Positions 25,086-39,300 of a stretch of DNA of 64,000 bases are shown here, piece after piece. Source of the stretch: Tribonema minus (lineage: Eukaryota > Sar > Xanthophyceae > Tribonematales > Tribonemataceae); the NCBI GenBank assembly GCA_017506865.1, contig JAFCMP010000368.1:868001-932000 (forward strand). The letters are read 5' to 3'. A model generated the notes under the pieces. That model searched no databases. It was not told where the DNA came from and saw nothing but the letters and a program-made list of their open reading frames with translations. A program made the translations under genes and the position numbers. Numbering within the stretch: position 1 is the stretch's first letter; each line of letters opens with the position of its first letter.

Positions 25086-25497
25086 TTGACTCACCTGCCA
25101 GACTGAGTGCTTTGAGGCACAGGATCATTCCTGGGCCAAGTCACCAAATTGAAAGCAATTGCAGTCACTGTGCTCAGGCTGCAGCCGGCATATGCCATAT
25201 GATTAATCGAAGCAAGTAGGAGAAGGACTTGCAGCAGTACTTCAAGTACTACATGCGCGGAGCGCAAATGCTGGCTGCGCTGCAGCACCAGCGTCTAACT
25301 TCAAGCTCTTGCACTCATCTGTCTACACTTGTAATCATTGGTGCTGTTGAGCGCTGCGGCATGCGTGCCTACATGCCGCTGGACCGTCCAGCTGCGCTTC
25401 AACTTGAAGCGGCTTGCAGCGACGGCAGCAACTTCAACTTAAACTTGCAGGCCGGGGCCGCGGCGGCTGCACCAACTCTGTAACAACTTCAGTCTCA

Positions 25498-25562
25498 AAA
25501 ATACTTCATTTTGTACATGTACTTCATTTTGAACATGTACTGCATTTTGTACATGTACTTTT
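25498..25562. repeat. Short tandem repeat, 18-base unit
   Basis: About three copies of TACTTCATTTTGTACATG with single changes; a further partial copy lies at 25680-25700. Confidence 0.8.
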
Positions 25563-27332
25563 TATTAATTCTCGCTCAGGGCGCGGAAAAGCCCAGATGA
25601 TTGGCGTCTAGTTGTAAGAAATCTACATGTCGCATGACAGTCTGAAAGTGTCGCAACGACAACCACTCAAACGCCGAAAACATGTACTTCATTTTGAGGT
25701 CAAGATGCTCAGCCGCTCCAGTGTTGCACTGCATCAAACAACTTCAAGCTGAAGCCTCCGAGTCAGGATTCAAAGAAGTGACGATGCTCAGCATCCATTG
25801 TTGGTGCTGCACTGAACAACTTTAAGTTGACGTGTTGAAGACTGAAGCGATGATGCTCAGCGTCCATTGTCAGTGATGCCCGGCGTGCGCGTCCGTGAAA
25901 CGCACCAGCGACCCCACTGACTCAGGTTCCGAGAGTCTGCTTCAAGTTACACTAAGTCTGGCAGGCGATGCGCCGTGCGGTCATTGCGCAGCTATGAAGC
26001 ACACTATACTGCCTGTGACACTGCTGAGGATCATCCGGTTGCAGGCAATGCACCGTGCGGTCGTTGCCCAGAGCACGGTGCATCGCCCGGCGGCTTCGCT
26101 GCAGAGGCTGCAGAGGTTAACGTACTGGTGAGGACCCCAGCAGGCGGAACAATGTCATGCTGAGCATTGCTGCTCACCTCCCACCGCAGCAGCGACCAGC
26201 GCGCCGCGCGCCACGCCAGCAGGCATCTTGCACCCGTTCCTCCGTGTTGTAGTTCCTAATACCAGAGAGGTACAAATGTTGCACCCATGACAGCAGGCAG
26301 ACACCAGACATGAACGTGCACCATAACAGCAGCAACACACCGTAGACTTGCACATGCTCACACCAGTAGTGCTGTACACAGGGTAATATTGACATCGTTG
26401 CAAAGAGCAAGGGCCCCCAGGGCCCCTGTGAGCGTCCTGCTGCAGGCATGGAATTGCTGCAGGCATGGAATAGGGGGGGGGGGGGGGGAGGGGGAGCGGG
26501 AATTGGAGCGACAACGTACACGCAACGTTGTACACTGCGCTGGTAGAGAGGTGTTCGTAGGCTGTGGCATGCCCCAGCGGCTTTCCAGATGCTTGATTAA
26601 TCTGCGGTTTGCGGCCTTAGGGGGTCATGCTAAGCGGGAAAACAGCCAGAAAGTGAAAGAAAAAAAAGAGAGACTAAAACTGGTGCCAGAGCGCATGTGA
26701 ACGGGAGGGCCGCACGCGCGAAACGGGCACAAGGTCGGGTGCTACAGGTCCAAGGACAACAGTGAGGACCGTCTACTGTAAAACCTCTAGGTATCTGCAG
26801 CGGGGGGAGGGGAGGCGGGCAGCGCATTGGCACTTTCTCTCCCTGGCTGGCAGTTACACGCGCGGGAGCTGTTGCGGCAGTCCCCCGCTGGCATCGAAAA
26901 AGCAAAGAAGCGGATCGGCGGCACCTCGGCGGCACCTACGCAGCTACATGTTTCAAACGGTCAGAAGTTGTCAACTTCAACTTCCTGCTCCTCCACGTGA
27001 TGAAAATCGAGACTGGCAGGCGACGGGGCGCGGTTGAGCACTGCGCACAGCATCGAGCACTTCCGCTGCTGCTGCTGCTGCCGCAGCCGATGCCGTTGCG
27101 CAATGCCCCCCCCCTCCCTTTCCTGCATACTCACGCAAGGGGGGCGAGCGCACCAGCAGCACCAGCAGCACCGGCAGCAGCACGCGGCACCCGCAGCCTG
27201 CGTTAAGCCCTGCTGCTGCTGCGCACCCGCCGCTGCCGCCGCTGCTGCTCAACCCGCAGTAGGGGCGCCGCGGCAGCACTTGCCGCTGCCGCCTCCGCTG
27301 CCGCCGCCGCTGCTGCTGCCGCTGCGGCGCGC

Positions 27333-30300
27333 TTACTGCGCATTGAGCAGCTCCGCCAGCAGCGTGCGGCGCGCGCACGCCGTGGGGCAGCACGCCGCCG
27401 CCTGCCCCGTCCCCGAGATCGCGTTGCACAGGTTCTCGGAGCAGCCGCCGCCGCTGGAAATGCTGCCCGCGACGGCGACGCCGAGCAGATCGGCCTCGTT
27501 GCAGGAGGCGCCGGTCGCGCCTGCCTTCTTGCGGTAACAGCGGCAGATCTTGTGTGAGGTGCAGGTGTTGGAGGAGCAGAGGCCGGGCGCCGTGTTGGAG
27601 ATCCAGCAGCTCTGCGCGCAGCCGCCGCAGCCGCCGGGGAGTCCGCTGTCGACGTAGTTGGCGACGGGGGGGGTGGTGGTGCCGCCCGGGTAGCAGAGCC
27701 CGCTGAACGTGGTGGAGGAGATGATGACGGAGCACGTCTGCGGGGTGGGGGCGGGGGGGGGGGGGGAGGGAGAGGGGGGGGAGCGGGCAGCAGGGGGGCG
27801 GCAGCGTGAACAAAACTGCAGCTTCAACGTCAATGTGAAAAAGTTCTGCGGTGCGCAAGCCCTTACCGCGACTTATTTTTAACTCGGTCCTCACCCTACC
27901 AGCAGGGGGGCAGCAGCGTAAACAGAACCTCCAAGAAAGACGCAATTGTTACCCTACTATGATCCTGTTGCCAGTCCAAACTTGATCATGCTCCAGTCAG
28001 TCTCAGCCTCAGAACGGCCATAGTGCTTGCTGGAGTTTCGCATCCAAGTCGCCCTCATGTTTGGTCGTGCTCTACTCGCAATGGTACAGCCATGCGGCGG
28101 CTTCACAGACATGCGGCGGCTTTCTAAACACAATTTGTTAAAACAAATAGCTGTGTAGCACTTGTGATGAAGGCATCTGTTGACCATTCCCTACAGATAA
28201 CCAGCGCATTGTTGATTGTTGAACTTCATTGAGCTTAATAGGCATTTGCACAGGTGATCGATTTGATTGAGGGTGTGTTTGATTGACCGTGCGGGCGCCA
28301 TCAGCAATGGACCAGGAAATAACTCTCAACATCCAACCACTGCTTCTACCGGTCCAACAAGCTCAGCAAGCAGCAAGCCACCATGATCATTGCACAAGAC
28401 GAATTACTGCAACATCAAGTTCAACAAGGCCTTGCTCTCCATCTGATTCAGCGAGCGGGTGCCGTCGTGATTGCAACGAGTAGGTTACTGCAGTACCCCA
28501 ACTTCAGCAACTGGGCTCTACCACGCTCATTTAGAACTTCAAATTCAACCCAAGCGTACTTCAAATTAAGTTCTTGCACTCACCGATCCATTAGGCTGAG
28601 CGGGCGGGCAAGTCTGCATCACCGATCAATGAAGGCGGATTGCTACAAAAGCCCAACTTCAACTAGCTCTTACACCTGGGGGTTACGTGATCATTGGAAA
28701 TGCGGATGATTGCAACAATTCATCTTCAACTTCAACCAGTTCGTGCACTCACCGATCCGTTCGGCTGCGCGGGCGGGCATGTGGGCTGCGCAGTAGGCTT
28801 GGCGGTTGGCTGCGCTGTCGGGCTCGACTGCGGCTGATGCATACATACATACATACATACATGCACAGAGTGAGAAGAGGGGGTGAGCATGTATACATAT
28901 ATAACATACATGCACAGAGTGAGAAGAGGGGGTAAGCATGTATGTATGCATCAGCAGTGATCGCACATCAGCAACTTAGCAGAGTGAGAAGAGCTGGCAA
29001 GCATGTATCTATGAATGCACTAGCAGTCATTGCGAATCAGAAACTTAGGACGTGCTGCAGAAGGGTTGAGGAGAGCGGGTAAGTAAACAGGTATGCTCGA
29101 CTGCAGCTGATGTATACATGCATGCGTAGGTGAGGGAGGGGAGGTCAGTACGCATGCCGTTCAAATCAGCCCCACAACAGCAAGTCTGCGGAGTTTGCAA
29201 CAGCCATCGTGGATGAAGAGCAACTCATGAGCAACGCACGTGCAGCAGAGGGAGTACAGAGAGGGGGTACGTATGTATGTATGTCGCTCAAAGCAGGCCC
29301 TAATCAGACCTGTAGGTCTCGCAATCAGCAGCTGTTGTGCATGAAGAACAACTCAATGAGCAAGGAGTGTGCTGCAGAAGTTGTGCGCAGTGCAAGACTC
29401 AACTGCTCAGAAAGTACTTTGTGAAGTACTTTGTGGTTGTCATTGAAACACTTTCATATTGTCATATGACATGTCACACGCAGGTTTGTGCTAACAGTTG
29501 TGGTATCAAACATCTGGGCGTCTTTACGCCCTGAGCGAGAACTAACCCTCACCCTAACCCTAACCCTAACCCTAACCCTAAGCAAAATAATCTGAAGCGT
29601 CACCTGCCAGAACAATGCAGGCGTCACTGACAGCACCTTGGCGGTACAGCCCTAACCCTAACCCTAACCCTTACAACGCACCTGAGCAATGGGTGTGGCC
29701 GCCCGTCGGCTTTGGGGTAAGCCTAACCCTAACCTTAGCCCTTATCCTACCCCTGATCCTAACTTGAACCTGACCCTGACCAAACCGTTCTCATGATTGA
29801 CCAGACCCTGACAACACACCTGAGCAGTGGGTGTAGCCGTCGGCTTGGCGGTGGGCTGCGAAGTGGGGGTTGCAGTGGGCTGCGCTGTAGGCGTTTGCGT
29901 AGGCTGACTAGTCGGCGTTTGCGTAGGCTGGCTGGTCGGCGTCTGCGTAGGCTGGCTAGTGGGCTCAGAGGTCGGCTTGGCAGTGGGCTCTGAAGTCGGC
30001 TTGGCGGTGGGCTCAGAGGTGGGCTCCGCAGTGGGCTCAGCGGTGGGCTTGGCCGTGGGCTGCGCGGCGAGAAACAGTTGAAGTTAAAGTTGAAGTGGCA
30101 TCAGGCATCAGGCGGAGGCAAACCACCTCCCCGCGCAAGAAACTTGTATTGGTGTTAAAACGAGGCTGCATAGACACCTGGAGCCTGCAGCACTCACTGA
30201 CATCGGCAGCATGATGGAGCACTGGATCTAACCCTAGCTCTGCCCTTGCCCTAAATGGCACCTGGGCCAACAGCGTAACCAGATAGTGCGCAAACTTGAG

Positions 30301-33300
30301 CCTCAAGTCGGTGAGCTGTTGGTCCGTCGGGCCGTCTCATTCGACCGGGCGGGCACCATCATGTTCACAAACCAGCTAAATTACTGCCATGAATCAGCGT
30401 CAACCAGCAGATGACTGCTTGATTCAACGTCAACTTCAACTCGTCCTTGCTCTTGCCAGTCCATCTGGTTCGGCGAGCGGGTGCCGTTGTGAACATCGAA
30501 CAGCGGAGTACAGGGCTGGCTGCATGTATCGCTGGCACGATGCTGTTTCAAGATGAGGGTAAGGGTCAGGGTTGGGATTACGCACAACGTTGCGCCCCTC
30601 AGGTCATGTGACAGATCGGCCCCAGTTCAAGTATGAAGAGGTATCAGCTGTGTGATAGTCGGCACTTGTTGAAGCGTCAGTTTTGTGATAGTCGCCACTA
30701 GTTTTTGTCAAAGCATCAGTTCGTATTCAATACTACTTGAGGTATCAGTTGCGTTCTTCCACAGGGGCTTGAATGGTAGTTGACCTGTCAGCACAGGCTC
30801 CTGTGCATTTGCACCGCTCACTGTAGACTGTTGAACCGACACCCCGGTGACAGTGTGGTGTGAGATCAAGAGCTTTGCAGATATGCGAACCCTGACATTA
30901 AGCCTGAGTGGAGGCGGCATCTAGATGACACGCACGTGCGAACCCTAACCCTAACCCTAACCCTAACCCTTGGAAAAGCGGTTTGCCACGCGCAAGCTTC
31001 AAAGAACGGCCTGGAAAAGGGTTAAGGGTAGGGCTAAGATAAGATGCACAACAACAACGCACCTCAGAGGTCGGCTCGGCCGTGGGCTTGGCAGTTGGCT
31101 CAGCAGTTGGTTCAGCAGTGGGCTCCGCAGTCGGCTTGGCGGTCGGCTCAGACGTGGGCTCTGCGGTGGGCTCCGCAGTCGGCTCCGCAGTCGGCTTGGC
31201 GGTGGGCTGCATACAAAGAGATGAGCAGAGGTCAAACCTGTCAAGTGTAGCCTATGTGAGCATAAAACGTATTGAGCGCATTCATTTTGTGGGCATGAGT
31301 ATTCACAGAGGAAGTTGCCTCGTGCAAAACTCATGTTGGCTTGGCAGTTGGCTGCGACGTCACATCGGCAATGGGCTGCGCCAGGCAATCAACGCATGCG
31401 ATGCACTGTAGCAATTGCGTAAATTGCAGTCAAATGCTGACGGCAGCCAGACATAGATGTTGCCTTGTCAAGCCACATCATAAATGCGCGCGCTCGTGTG
31501 GGGCAGCCCCACTGCTATTGTGCACATCAGAGACACCTGCAAAGCCATCAATGTGTGCACTTCTCAGGGGCGCACAAAGAGTGCAGCTGCGCGCCTCGTT
31601 GCAGCAAATGCGCATGCAAAGCGTCTGATATCACCCCCCACGTGCTGAACATTGCTCCGGTCCCACCTGCTGAGCATTTGACGTTGCGTTGTTCCAAAGG
31701 CTGAGCACTGACCGTCACCCCCCACAGAATCGAGCACTGTTGCTCGTTGGTCAGCATGACGCTGCTCACAGCACACGCAATGACAGCGGTTGATGTTGAG
31801 GTTTGACTTCTAACCTGCCTGCGTGCCAGCCTCAGATTTCACACTCGCAACTGCTGCACGCGACCGGAACCCACCAGGAAACATTCGCACCAAAGGCTGC
31901 GCGCGTGCATGAACATCTCATCCAGCATTGGCGGACCCACCACCACTCCAACCCTAACCCTAACCCTAAGTGTGTCACTCATGGTTGACACGAAGGCAGT
32001 GAACACCCCTTTAAAGATTCAATGACCCCCTAGGCTCAGTTTTTTTGTCAGAGTTGAAGTTGAAGGCGGGTACACAACATATGCGCACCTCGGAAGTTGG
32101 CTCGGCAGTTGGCTCAGCAGTCGGCTTGGCGGTGGGCTCAGACGTTGGCTCGGCAGTAGGCTGCACAACAAGCAGCATTGCAGCGGAGTCAGGCATTTCG
32201 TTCAGCAGGGAAATAAACTCTGCCCGCTCTCCGAGCACACATGAACGACGCACAATGCAGTCAGACGTGGGCTTGGCGGTAGGCTGCGCAGCGAGCAGCA
32301 TTGCAGCGGTGTCAGGCATTTTGTTCAGTGGGAAGGTTAAACACGTTGGTCAGCTGTAAAACTAAGCTTATGATTTTGATGATTGTGGAGCTTGACGCGC
32401 TTCTTTGAACCCCGAGACGACACACCTCTGCCCGCTGAACAAAATGTCTGAGAATGACCACTGCGACGCTGCTCGCTGTGCAGCCTGCCGCCGAGCATAC
32501 TGCTGAGCACTGCCGTCGCATCGCTCATGGGCCAGAAAACGCGTACAATGCAGTGCCTCGCGAGATGCTACAGACCTCATTCATGTGGTGCTACACAATC
32601 GTCACGATCTTACGAGGTGAGGCCTGAATGTCGCAAGTGGCATGGAAGCCGCTGCACTACACTGAGCATAGAACAGGTTGCGAGGTTGGGGTGGTATCAG
32701 AAGACGCAACCTGAACTTCAAGTTGAACTGAGACGGCCTCAGCGACGCAGATTTTGTGAAGCAGGGGCACAGCATGCACACTCAAGGTCAGCGTCAGGGT
32801 TGCTCAAGGCAAGGGTTTCAGGGCTGCGGTCAGGGTTAGCGTTAGGATGAGGGTGAGTCTGCCTTGCACGCGAGCCTTGCGCTTTGCACCCGCCGCTGCC
32901 ACGCACTCCGACCACAGTTAGGGCAAGGGGTTTAGGGCCAGGGTGAGCGTTAGAGTAAGGGTTGCGGTGTGAGTCTGTCTTGCACGCGAGCCTCGCGCTT
33001 TGCCGCTGCTACGCACTCCAAACACGGGCGCCGCCGCGCAGTGTGAAGCCAAGGGCGCTACTGCAACTTGCAGGTATGTGGCGGCTCTGAACAAGGTCAA
33101 ACTGAGAAACAAGCACGGGCGAACACGTGCAAACAGATATCAAGCCGAATAACACTCCTTTCAGGGCAAGAACGGCCTCACAACAGTCATTTCAGTCTAA
33201 AGAGGCTGAAACTTTCTGAGAACTTTTGACTCGAACTTCTGAGCCGCTCTCAACCTGCAATCTGCAGTAGTACCATGCAAATCAGTGTGACCTCGGGGAC

Positions 33301-36300
33301 CCACTACTGTAGTACCGACATACCTCAGCAGTCGGCTCTGCGGTCGGCTTGGCGGTGGGCTCAGAAGTCGGCTCGGCAGTCGGCTCTGCTGTCGGCTTGG
33401 CGGTGGGCTCGGACGTGGGCTGCGGTGGAGGCGCGCATGCGGGGTATGTAGGTATGATCAAAAAGAGGTATGCAGGTATGTATGAGAAAAAAGAGTCGCG
33501 CACGCGGGGTATGTAGGTATGGGTGAACATCCCGCGCATCATGCTCGCAGCACTGGGGTGCTGCAGCGATATGTGGACCTGCCCTGCTCACACGTGAGTC
33601 AGCGACTGAGTAAAAGAGTCACCTCAGCGAGTGTGAATGAGTAAGTGAGTCACTCAGCAAGGTGCCCCAGCGCGTCATGCACCTACCGACGCCACCCGCA
33701 TGACAGCAAGTGGTTGCGGTTGGGTCCTGGGGCATACCTTGGTCACCTAACCCTAACTATAAGGAGGGATTGGTTGTTCGGAACAAACACCGGGCCGAAA
33801 TGCGCACAGCTGCCTCAACTTCAACTGCATGTGAGCCGGCTCTGCACCACGTCTGCCCGGCTTTGCTGCCACCCTCAAGAGCATGTTGTCGTTATCCAGC
33901 GTCAAATAATCCAGCTGGACTTGGCTTGAACACTGAGCAGGATTGTGACCGGAAATCGCACCAGCTGCAGTGCTCAGCACTTGTTTGACCAAGTGCCCAG
34001 ACCCAGCCCCGGGGAATCTCAAAGCCAGATTTGGTCGCCACCTGGACGCTTCCGCTCCCCTCACACGCCTTGCCATTAAGGTACTGCCAACTTGAAGATC
34101 ATCTGGCCCGGCAGGAAGCTGGCATAAGCGGAAAGCGCCAGATGCTAGACGCACAAAAAAGGAAGGCGTCGTCACGGAAACAAAGGCGTTGTCACGCCTT
34201 GCCTCAGCAGTGCACTGCTGAGCATCGTCACCTTCCCGTTTCCTGTGGGCACAGCGCACAGCTTACCCCCGAGCCCACCCCTGCAGACATAGATGCGGCA
34301 ACACCAAGGCCGGCTCACGAAAAGCTACCGAGGTCCACAGCTGTGGACACAGTCGCGATAGCCAACACCGTAATTGACGAGGGATGAGAGCTCCGATCTC
34401 ACCTCAGCAGTCGGCTCGACGGTGGGCTCGGCCGTTGGCTTGGCGGTAGGCTCAGACGTGGGCTCTGCAGTAGGCTCTGCAGTGGGCTCCGCTGTTGGCT
34501 TGGCGGTGGGCTGCATACAAAGAGACGGGCAGAAATTGAAGCTTTCATGTGTAGGTCATGTGAGCGTTGGACACGTTTTATCAACGTATTCACCCTTAAA
34601 CATATTCACTCTGCGCGGCGGTCGGCTTGGAGGTGGGCTGCGCGCAAGGGGAATGGGGCGGAATTCAAACAATCAGGTGCAGCTCGGGTGTACTTTGGCA
34701 CCGACGGACATGAGGCCTTTTCTGAGGTGAACCGCAACCGCACAGTTGTGAATTGGCGTGGAAACGCGTTGCTGCACTGCGGGTCCGTTCAGGCTGCCGT
34801 TGGGTCAGGATGTGGTCACAAACGAACGCTCAACGCTTGTTATACTTTAAGGGTGACAGCATGGCGCTGAAAGGCAATGCCATGTGCGCTCGCGTTGGCG
34901 ACCACACGAAGCAGGCAAAATCGCGCGATGCTGCTGGTGCCGTAGATTGAGTGAACGCAACGGCTTTGTCATGAAATGGTGCGCTGTGACCATTGATTGA
35001 GCATTGCAAAGGCAGCTGTGCGATGCACCTACCGATACATATTTACCGATACATCCGTGCTTGACGTGTCGCCCTTGCAGTCAAAAGGGTGGGCTCTGCC
35101 GTCAGCTCGGATGTAGGCTGTGCAGCAGGCAACTGTGCTACATAGCAGTACACCTACCGGTACATGCCTACCAACTCATCATGCTTACAAGGTATCGCCC
35201 TAAAGGCAATTGCATCCATCAGTGCCAAGAACTTACCTCAAAGGTGGGCTCTGCAGTCGACTCGTAGGTCGGCTTTACAGTAGGCAACTGTACTACGTAG
35301 CGATACATACCTACCAGACATACCTACCAAATACATCATGCTTATCGTGTCGCCCTGAAGGCAATTGCATCCATCAGTGCCAAGGACTTACCTCGGAGGT
35401 GGGCTCTGCAGTCGGCTCGGCAGTCGGCTCTGCAGTCGGCTCAGCAGTGGGCTCGGCAGTCGGCTCTGCAGTAGGCTTCGCAGTGGGTTCCGAAGTCGGC
35501 TCTGCTGTAGGCTCAGCAGTGGGCTCCGAAGTGGGCTCCGAAGTGGGCTTGGCAGTAGGCTCAGCAGTGGGCTCAGCAGTAGGCTCCGAAGTAGGCTTGG
35601 CAGTGGGCTCCGAAGTAGGCTTGGCCGTGGGCTGAGATGTGGGCTTGGCGGTGGGCGTAGCAGTGGGCTGAGGCGCAGAAATGCGGAGTAAGATTGCAGG
35701 GTCAACGACACTTTGCACCCATGTATGAACAAATGCAGAATGGAGCAGCAATGCTCTGAGGCGGAAAATCTGATGGCGCAGATCTTCAGGTCAGCGCCCT
35801 TTGTGACCACATTTGAGGGTTAGGGTTAGGGTTAGGGTTAGGTTTAGGGTTAGGGTTAACCCTAACCCTCACGCAAGTGCAGCATGGAGCAGCAATGCTC
35901 CGAGGCGGACTGTGATGCTGCAGTGATCGTACCAGGCACACTATATGCAAGTGCCATCATGAAACATGCCAGCATGGAACAGTCGTTCGCAGGAGCTGGG
36001 CGTTGACAAGGGCTGGAGGTGGCGGTGGCGGTGGCACGCGCGCTGCGACTGCTGCCAAGTGCAACTGCCATCGAACGCAAACGTGTCAAAGGCGGCTGCT
36101 GCCAAGGCGACCGCTGCAACACACGACTGCTGTCACGAGCACATGCTGTATCGTCACAAACGACTGCTGTCAACTGCAACTGCTGTTGAAAACGACCGCT
36201 GTCAAAGGCGACTGCCGTCAAAGGCGACTGCTGCCTAGTGACGGTACTGTCAGAAGCAACTGCTGTTGAGCATTGTTGGAGTCGTTGAGCACTGTTGAAG

Positions 36301-39300
36301 TTGACTTGCCTTGGCGGTCGGCTGGCGGGTGGGCGTAGGGGTGGGGTTGGCGCTGGGGCTCCCGGTCACGTACGGTGCGCACTGGCAGCAGACACCCTTG
36401 ACAGAGGGCGTGCCAGGAAGCGAGTAGTCACAGTCCTGCGCACGCAGTCCAGATGCGACGCAGAGACAGTACATACAAGGTACAGACAGAGTACAGAGTG
36501 AGTCTTTGACAGAGGGCGTGCCGGATAGCGAGTAGTCACAGTCCTGCGAACGCAGTCCACAGGCGGTACAGAGGCAGTACATACAAGGTACAGAAAGGGT
36601 ACAGAGTGAGGGTCTATGCATCCTTGAGAGATGCCAGCGGGGAAAGCATGCACGAGCTCATAAGCAGCATACACGGTCAACTCTCATGCTTCTATGACAT
36701 GGTGCGGAATAGGGTTTTCGTCCCTCAAGCGGAAGTAAATAACGTAAAGAGCGAGTCGCAGCAGTGCAGAGCAGCTGCTTCAAGGTGCCATGACAGTGTT
36801 CCCCGCGCTACTGTGACCACTATGAAGCGCAGCCCTTTCACTGCACCTCCCCCTTTTTGCGAAGTCAATTTTTGATGTTCTCACAGGGGGTCAGCAGAAA
36901 ATCTGCGACGGTAACATCCAGCGTAATTGGAAGACAGGTGCCAACACAGATTGATGAGGTGCGCACTGCGTATTCCGCAAGCATGTACCCATGAATGAGT
37001 TGCACTTGCGCTCTTTCATGTGCGTGATGGACAGCCACCACAGCAACAAAAGGACTGCAGCATGTCGCCGCACGCAATGCGGAGCGTCGTACACGTGAGC
37101 AAAGTTCAAGTTGAAGTGCATCACGTATTCACCTTGTTGCCGGGACGGCCGGCGTGCTATTGACGTTGCTGCACTGCGTGGGACTGGTGTACGGGACGTG
37201 GAGCGTACTGCACACGTACTTGCAGCATCGTGCACGTGAGAAAAGTTCAAGTTGAAGTGCATCACGCCGTCCCTCACCTTGTTGCCTGGGACGTCGGGCG
37301 TGCTGCTGACGTTGCTGCATTGCTTGGGGTCGTTGTACGGGACGTGCGGCGTGTACACGAGTCGCACACGTACTTGCAGAGCGTTGCGCACGGGAGCGAA
37401 GTTCAAGTTGAAGTTCAAGCTGAAGTGCGTCACGTACTCACCTTGTTGCCGGGGACGTCGGGCGAGCTGCCGACGTTGCTGCACTGCGTGGGACTCGTGT
37501 ACGGGACGTGCAGCGTGTCGCACACGTACTTGCAGTTGTTGCCGCAGTTGGTCGCGCACACATAGGCGGTGGGACACGAGCCGTACGTGGGCTGCGCGGT
37601 CGGCTGCGCGCGAATGGAAACCATGGCAGGGTCAGGGTTAGGGTTTGGGTTGGCTTGCTAGCAAAGTTAGGGTTTGGGTAAGGTCAAGGACTGGGCTTCG
37701 GTCATCGCGGTGATGATGTGAGTCCATAGTTGCAGGTTCAACGAAGTCCATGGGGTGTTGTGTTGTGGTAGTACTTTAAGACTGCAGTGCGGGTGATCGT
37801 TGAAGCGCACTGAGACGCTTATGCAGTAAAAGGTCAACTCTGGTGGCAAGCCTGATGTTTATATCTCAAGCTGAACTTTCCTAATTCGTGTTTATATCTC
37901 AAGCTGAACTTTCTTAAACCGCCATTACAACTAGAACTTTGGTTGGATGTAGTTTCAACGCATCTCAGGGTCTCAGTTTTCGATCGGTAGCCTACATCAC
38001 AGCGCATGCTTCAGATATACATTGTCGCCTCCTGCAGTGGGCAGACTACTGTAACATGCGCTGTCTGACACAATGCTCTGCAGGCAACAACTTGAACCGC
38101 CGTGACTGTCACACACGGTGCATTGAATTTCGCGCAATGCCACGCAGCACTCATGAGTGCCTCTACGTGCGTTGGCCGACGCAATCATGATGTCAATGAC
38201 ATGATGCACGCATCATGGCAACCTTCTCCACTACATTGTGATAGAATGGGATTTGATAAGCCGTTGTGTCAATGACGTAGGCATCATGGCAACCTTCCCC
38301 ACTACACTGTGATATATCTATAGAATGGGATCCAATAAGCTGTCATTATCATATTGGCTGATGCTATCATACATACCCGTCGTGTGGTGGGCCTGCGCGT
38401 GGTTGGACGCCTTGTTGTGGGACGGGCTGTTGTGGGATTGGCCGTAGGCTGCGCAGACGCCAACGACAACAGAAGTGGCATAATCTTCAGGCACTGGAAC
38501 TATATCACATTGTCAACAGTCTGTTTGCAGGCTGCGCATTCAGTAACACAGTCTGGGTCACAGTAACTACTTAAGCATTTATAATCCAAAACTTGAATGC
38601 TGGGAATAAACCTCTGCTAGGTAATAGTGGTGACCATACAAATTGAATCGTTCACAACTTGAAGTGAATGGGTGCCAGTGACTGGCCAACTTGAAGGCTC
38701 AGCTGCCCGGACCTGCTAGTAGGCTACTAGACTAATAGTAGTACATTAGATTTTATAGACTATCGGAGTTTAGATTAGTCCTACTTTGTGTAAATATTTT
38801 ACTAGTAGGTATAATACAGCATTGAGCTTGAAGTTTATCCCATTGGCAAGCAGCGTTGACTTGCATCAGTGATGGCGTATGCGTGGACAACAAAGTGGCA
38901 GGGGCCGCATATCACGCGATACCACTTGCCAATGAAGTTATCAACGTCATCTCGTGAGCGCCGCGCACACTATGGTATACAGCTGAGCAATCTCCAAAGC
39001 TCAGTGACACCGTGACAGCAGAATGACCTGCTGCAGCAGCAGCTGCTGTCACAGTGCTGGCAGGCTCTCAAATTGAGTTCTGAGCTCAGATGGGTTCATC
39101 ATCAAGGCTTGGCCTATACAGTTGATTTTGCTGGTGTCAGGAGTCCCTCAGGCTGATGCCATGAGGTGCGCCGCTGAGCACTGACAGCGCCTAGGGCATT
39201 GCGCTCACACATGGCACCTGACTGAGTTTGAAACACTGTGTTACAGTCTGTGACAGTGACTGCACTTCCACAGAAAACTCGGTGTCACGCGATGGCAGGT

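Larger units (their letters stand above)
23587..27332. other. Intergenic stretch, no gene recognised
   Basis: Contains a tandem duplication at about 24835-25085, an 18-base tandem repeat near 25500-25560, a G16 run at 26473-26488 followed by purine-rich DNA, and CTG/CAG-rich sequence (27060-27330). The last part is the 3' flank of the leftward Pro-Thr repeat gene. A TGTAA word on the minus strand lies at 26858-26854. Confidence 0.5.

Noticed and set aside
26977-27945. A 322-codon frame on the minus strand overlapping the Cys-rich tail of the Pro-Thr gene
   Set aside because: Arg/Leu/His-rich shadow frame; the overlapping frame has ordered Cys, a splice acceptor in phase and a stop after a natural C-terminus.
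30970-31250. Plus-strand frames reading Val/Gly/Ser-Ala repeats over the Pro-Thr arrays
   Set aside because: They are the complement of the Pro-Thr exons and lack a start, splice logic or domain; the minus-strand reading has a signal peptide and consistent phases.
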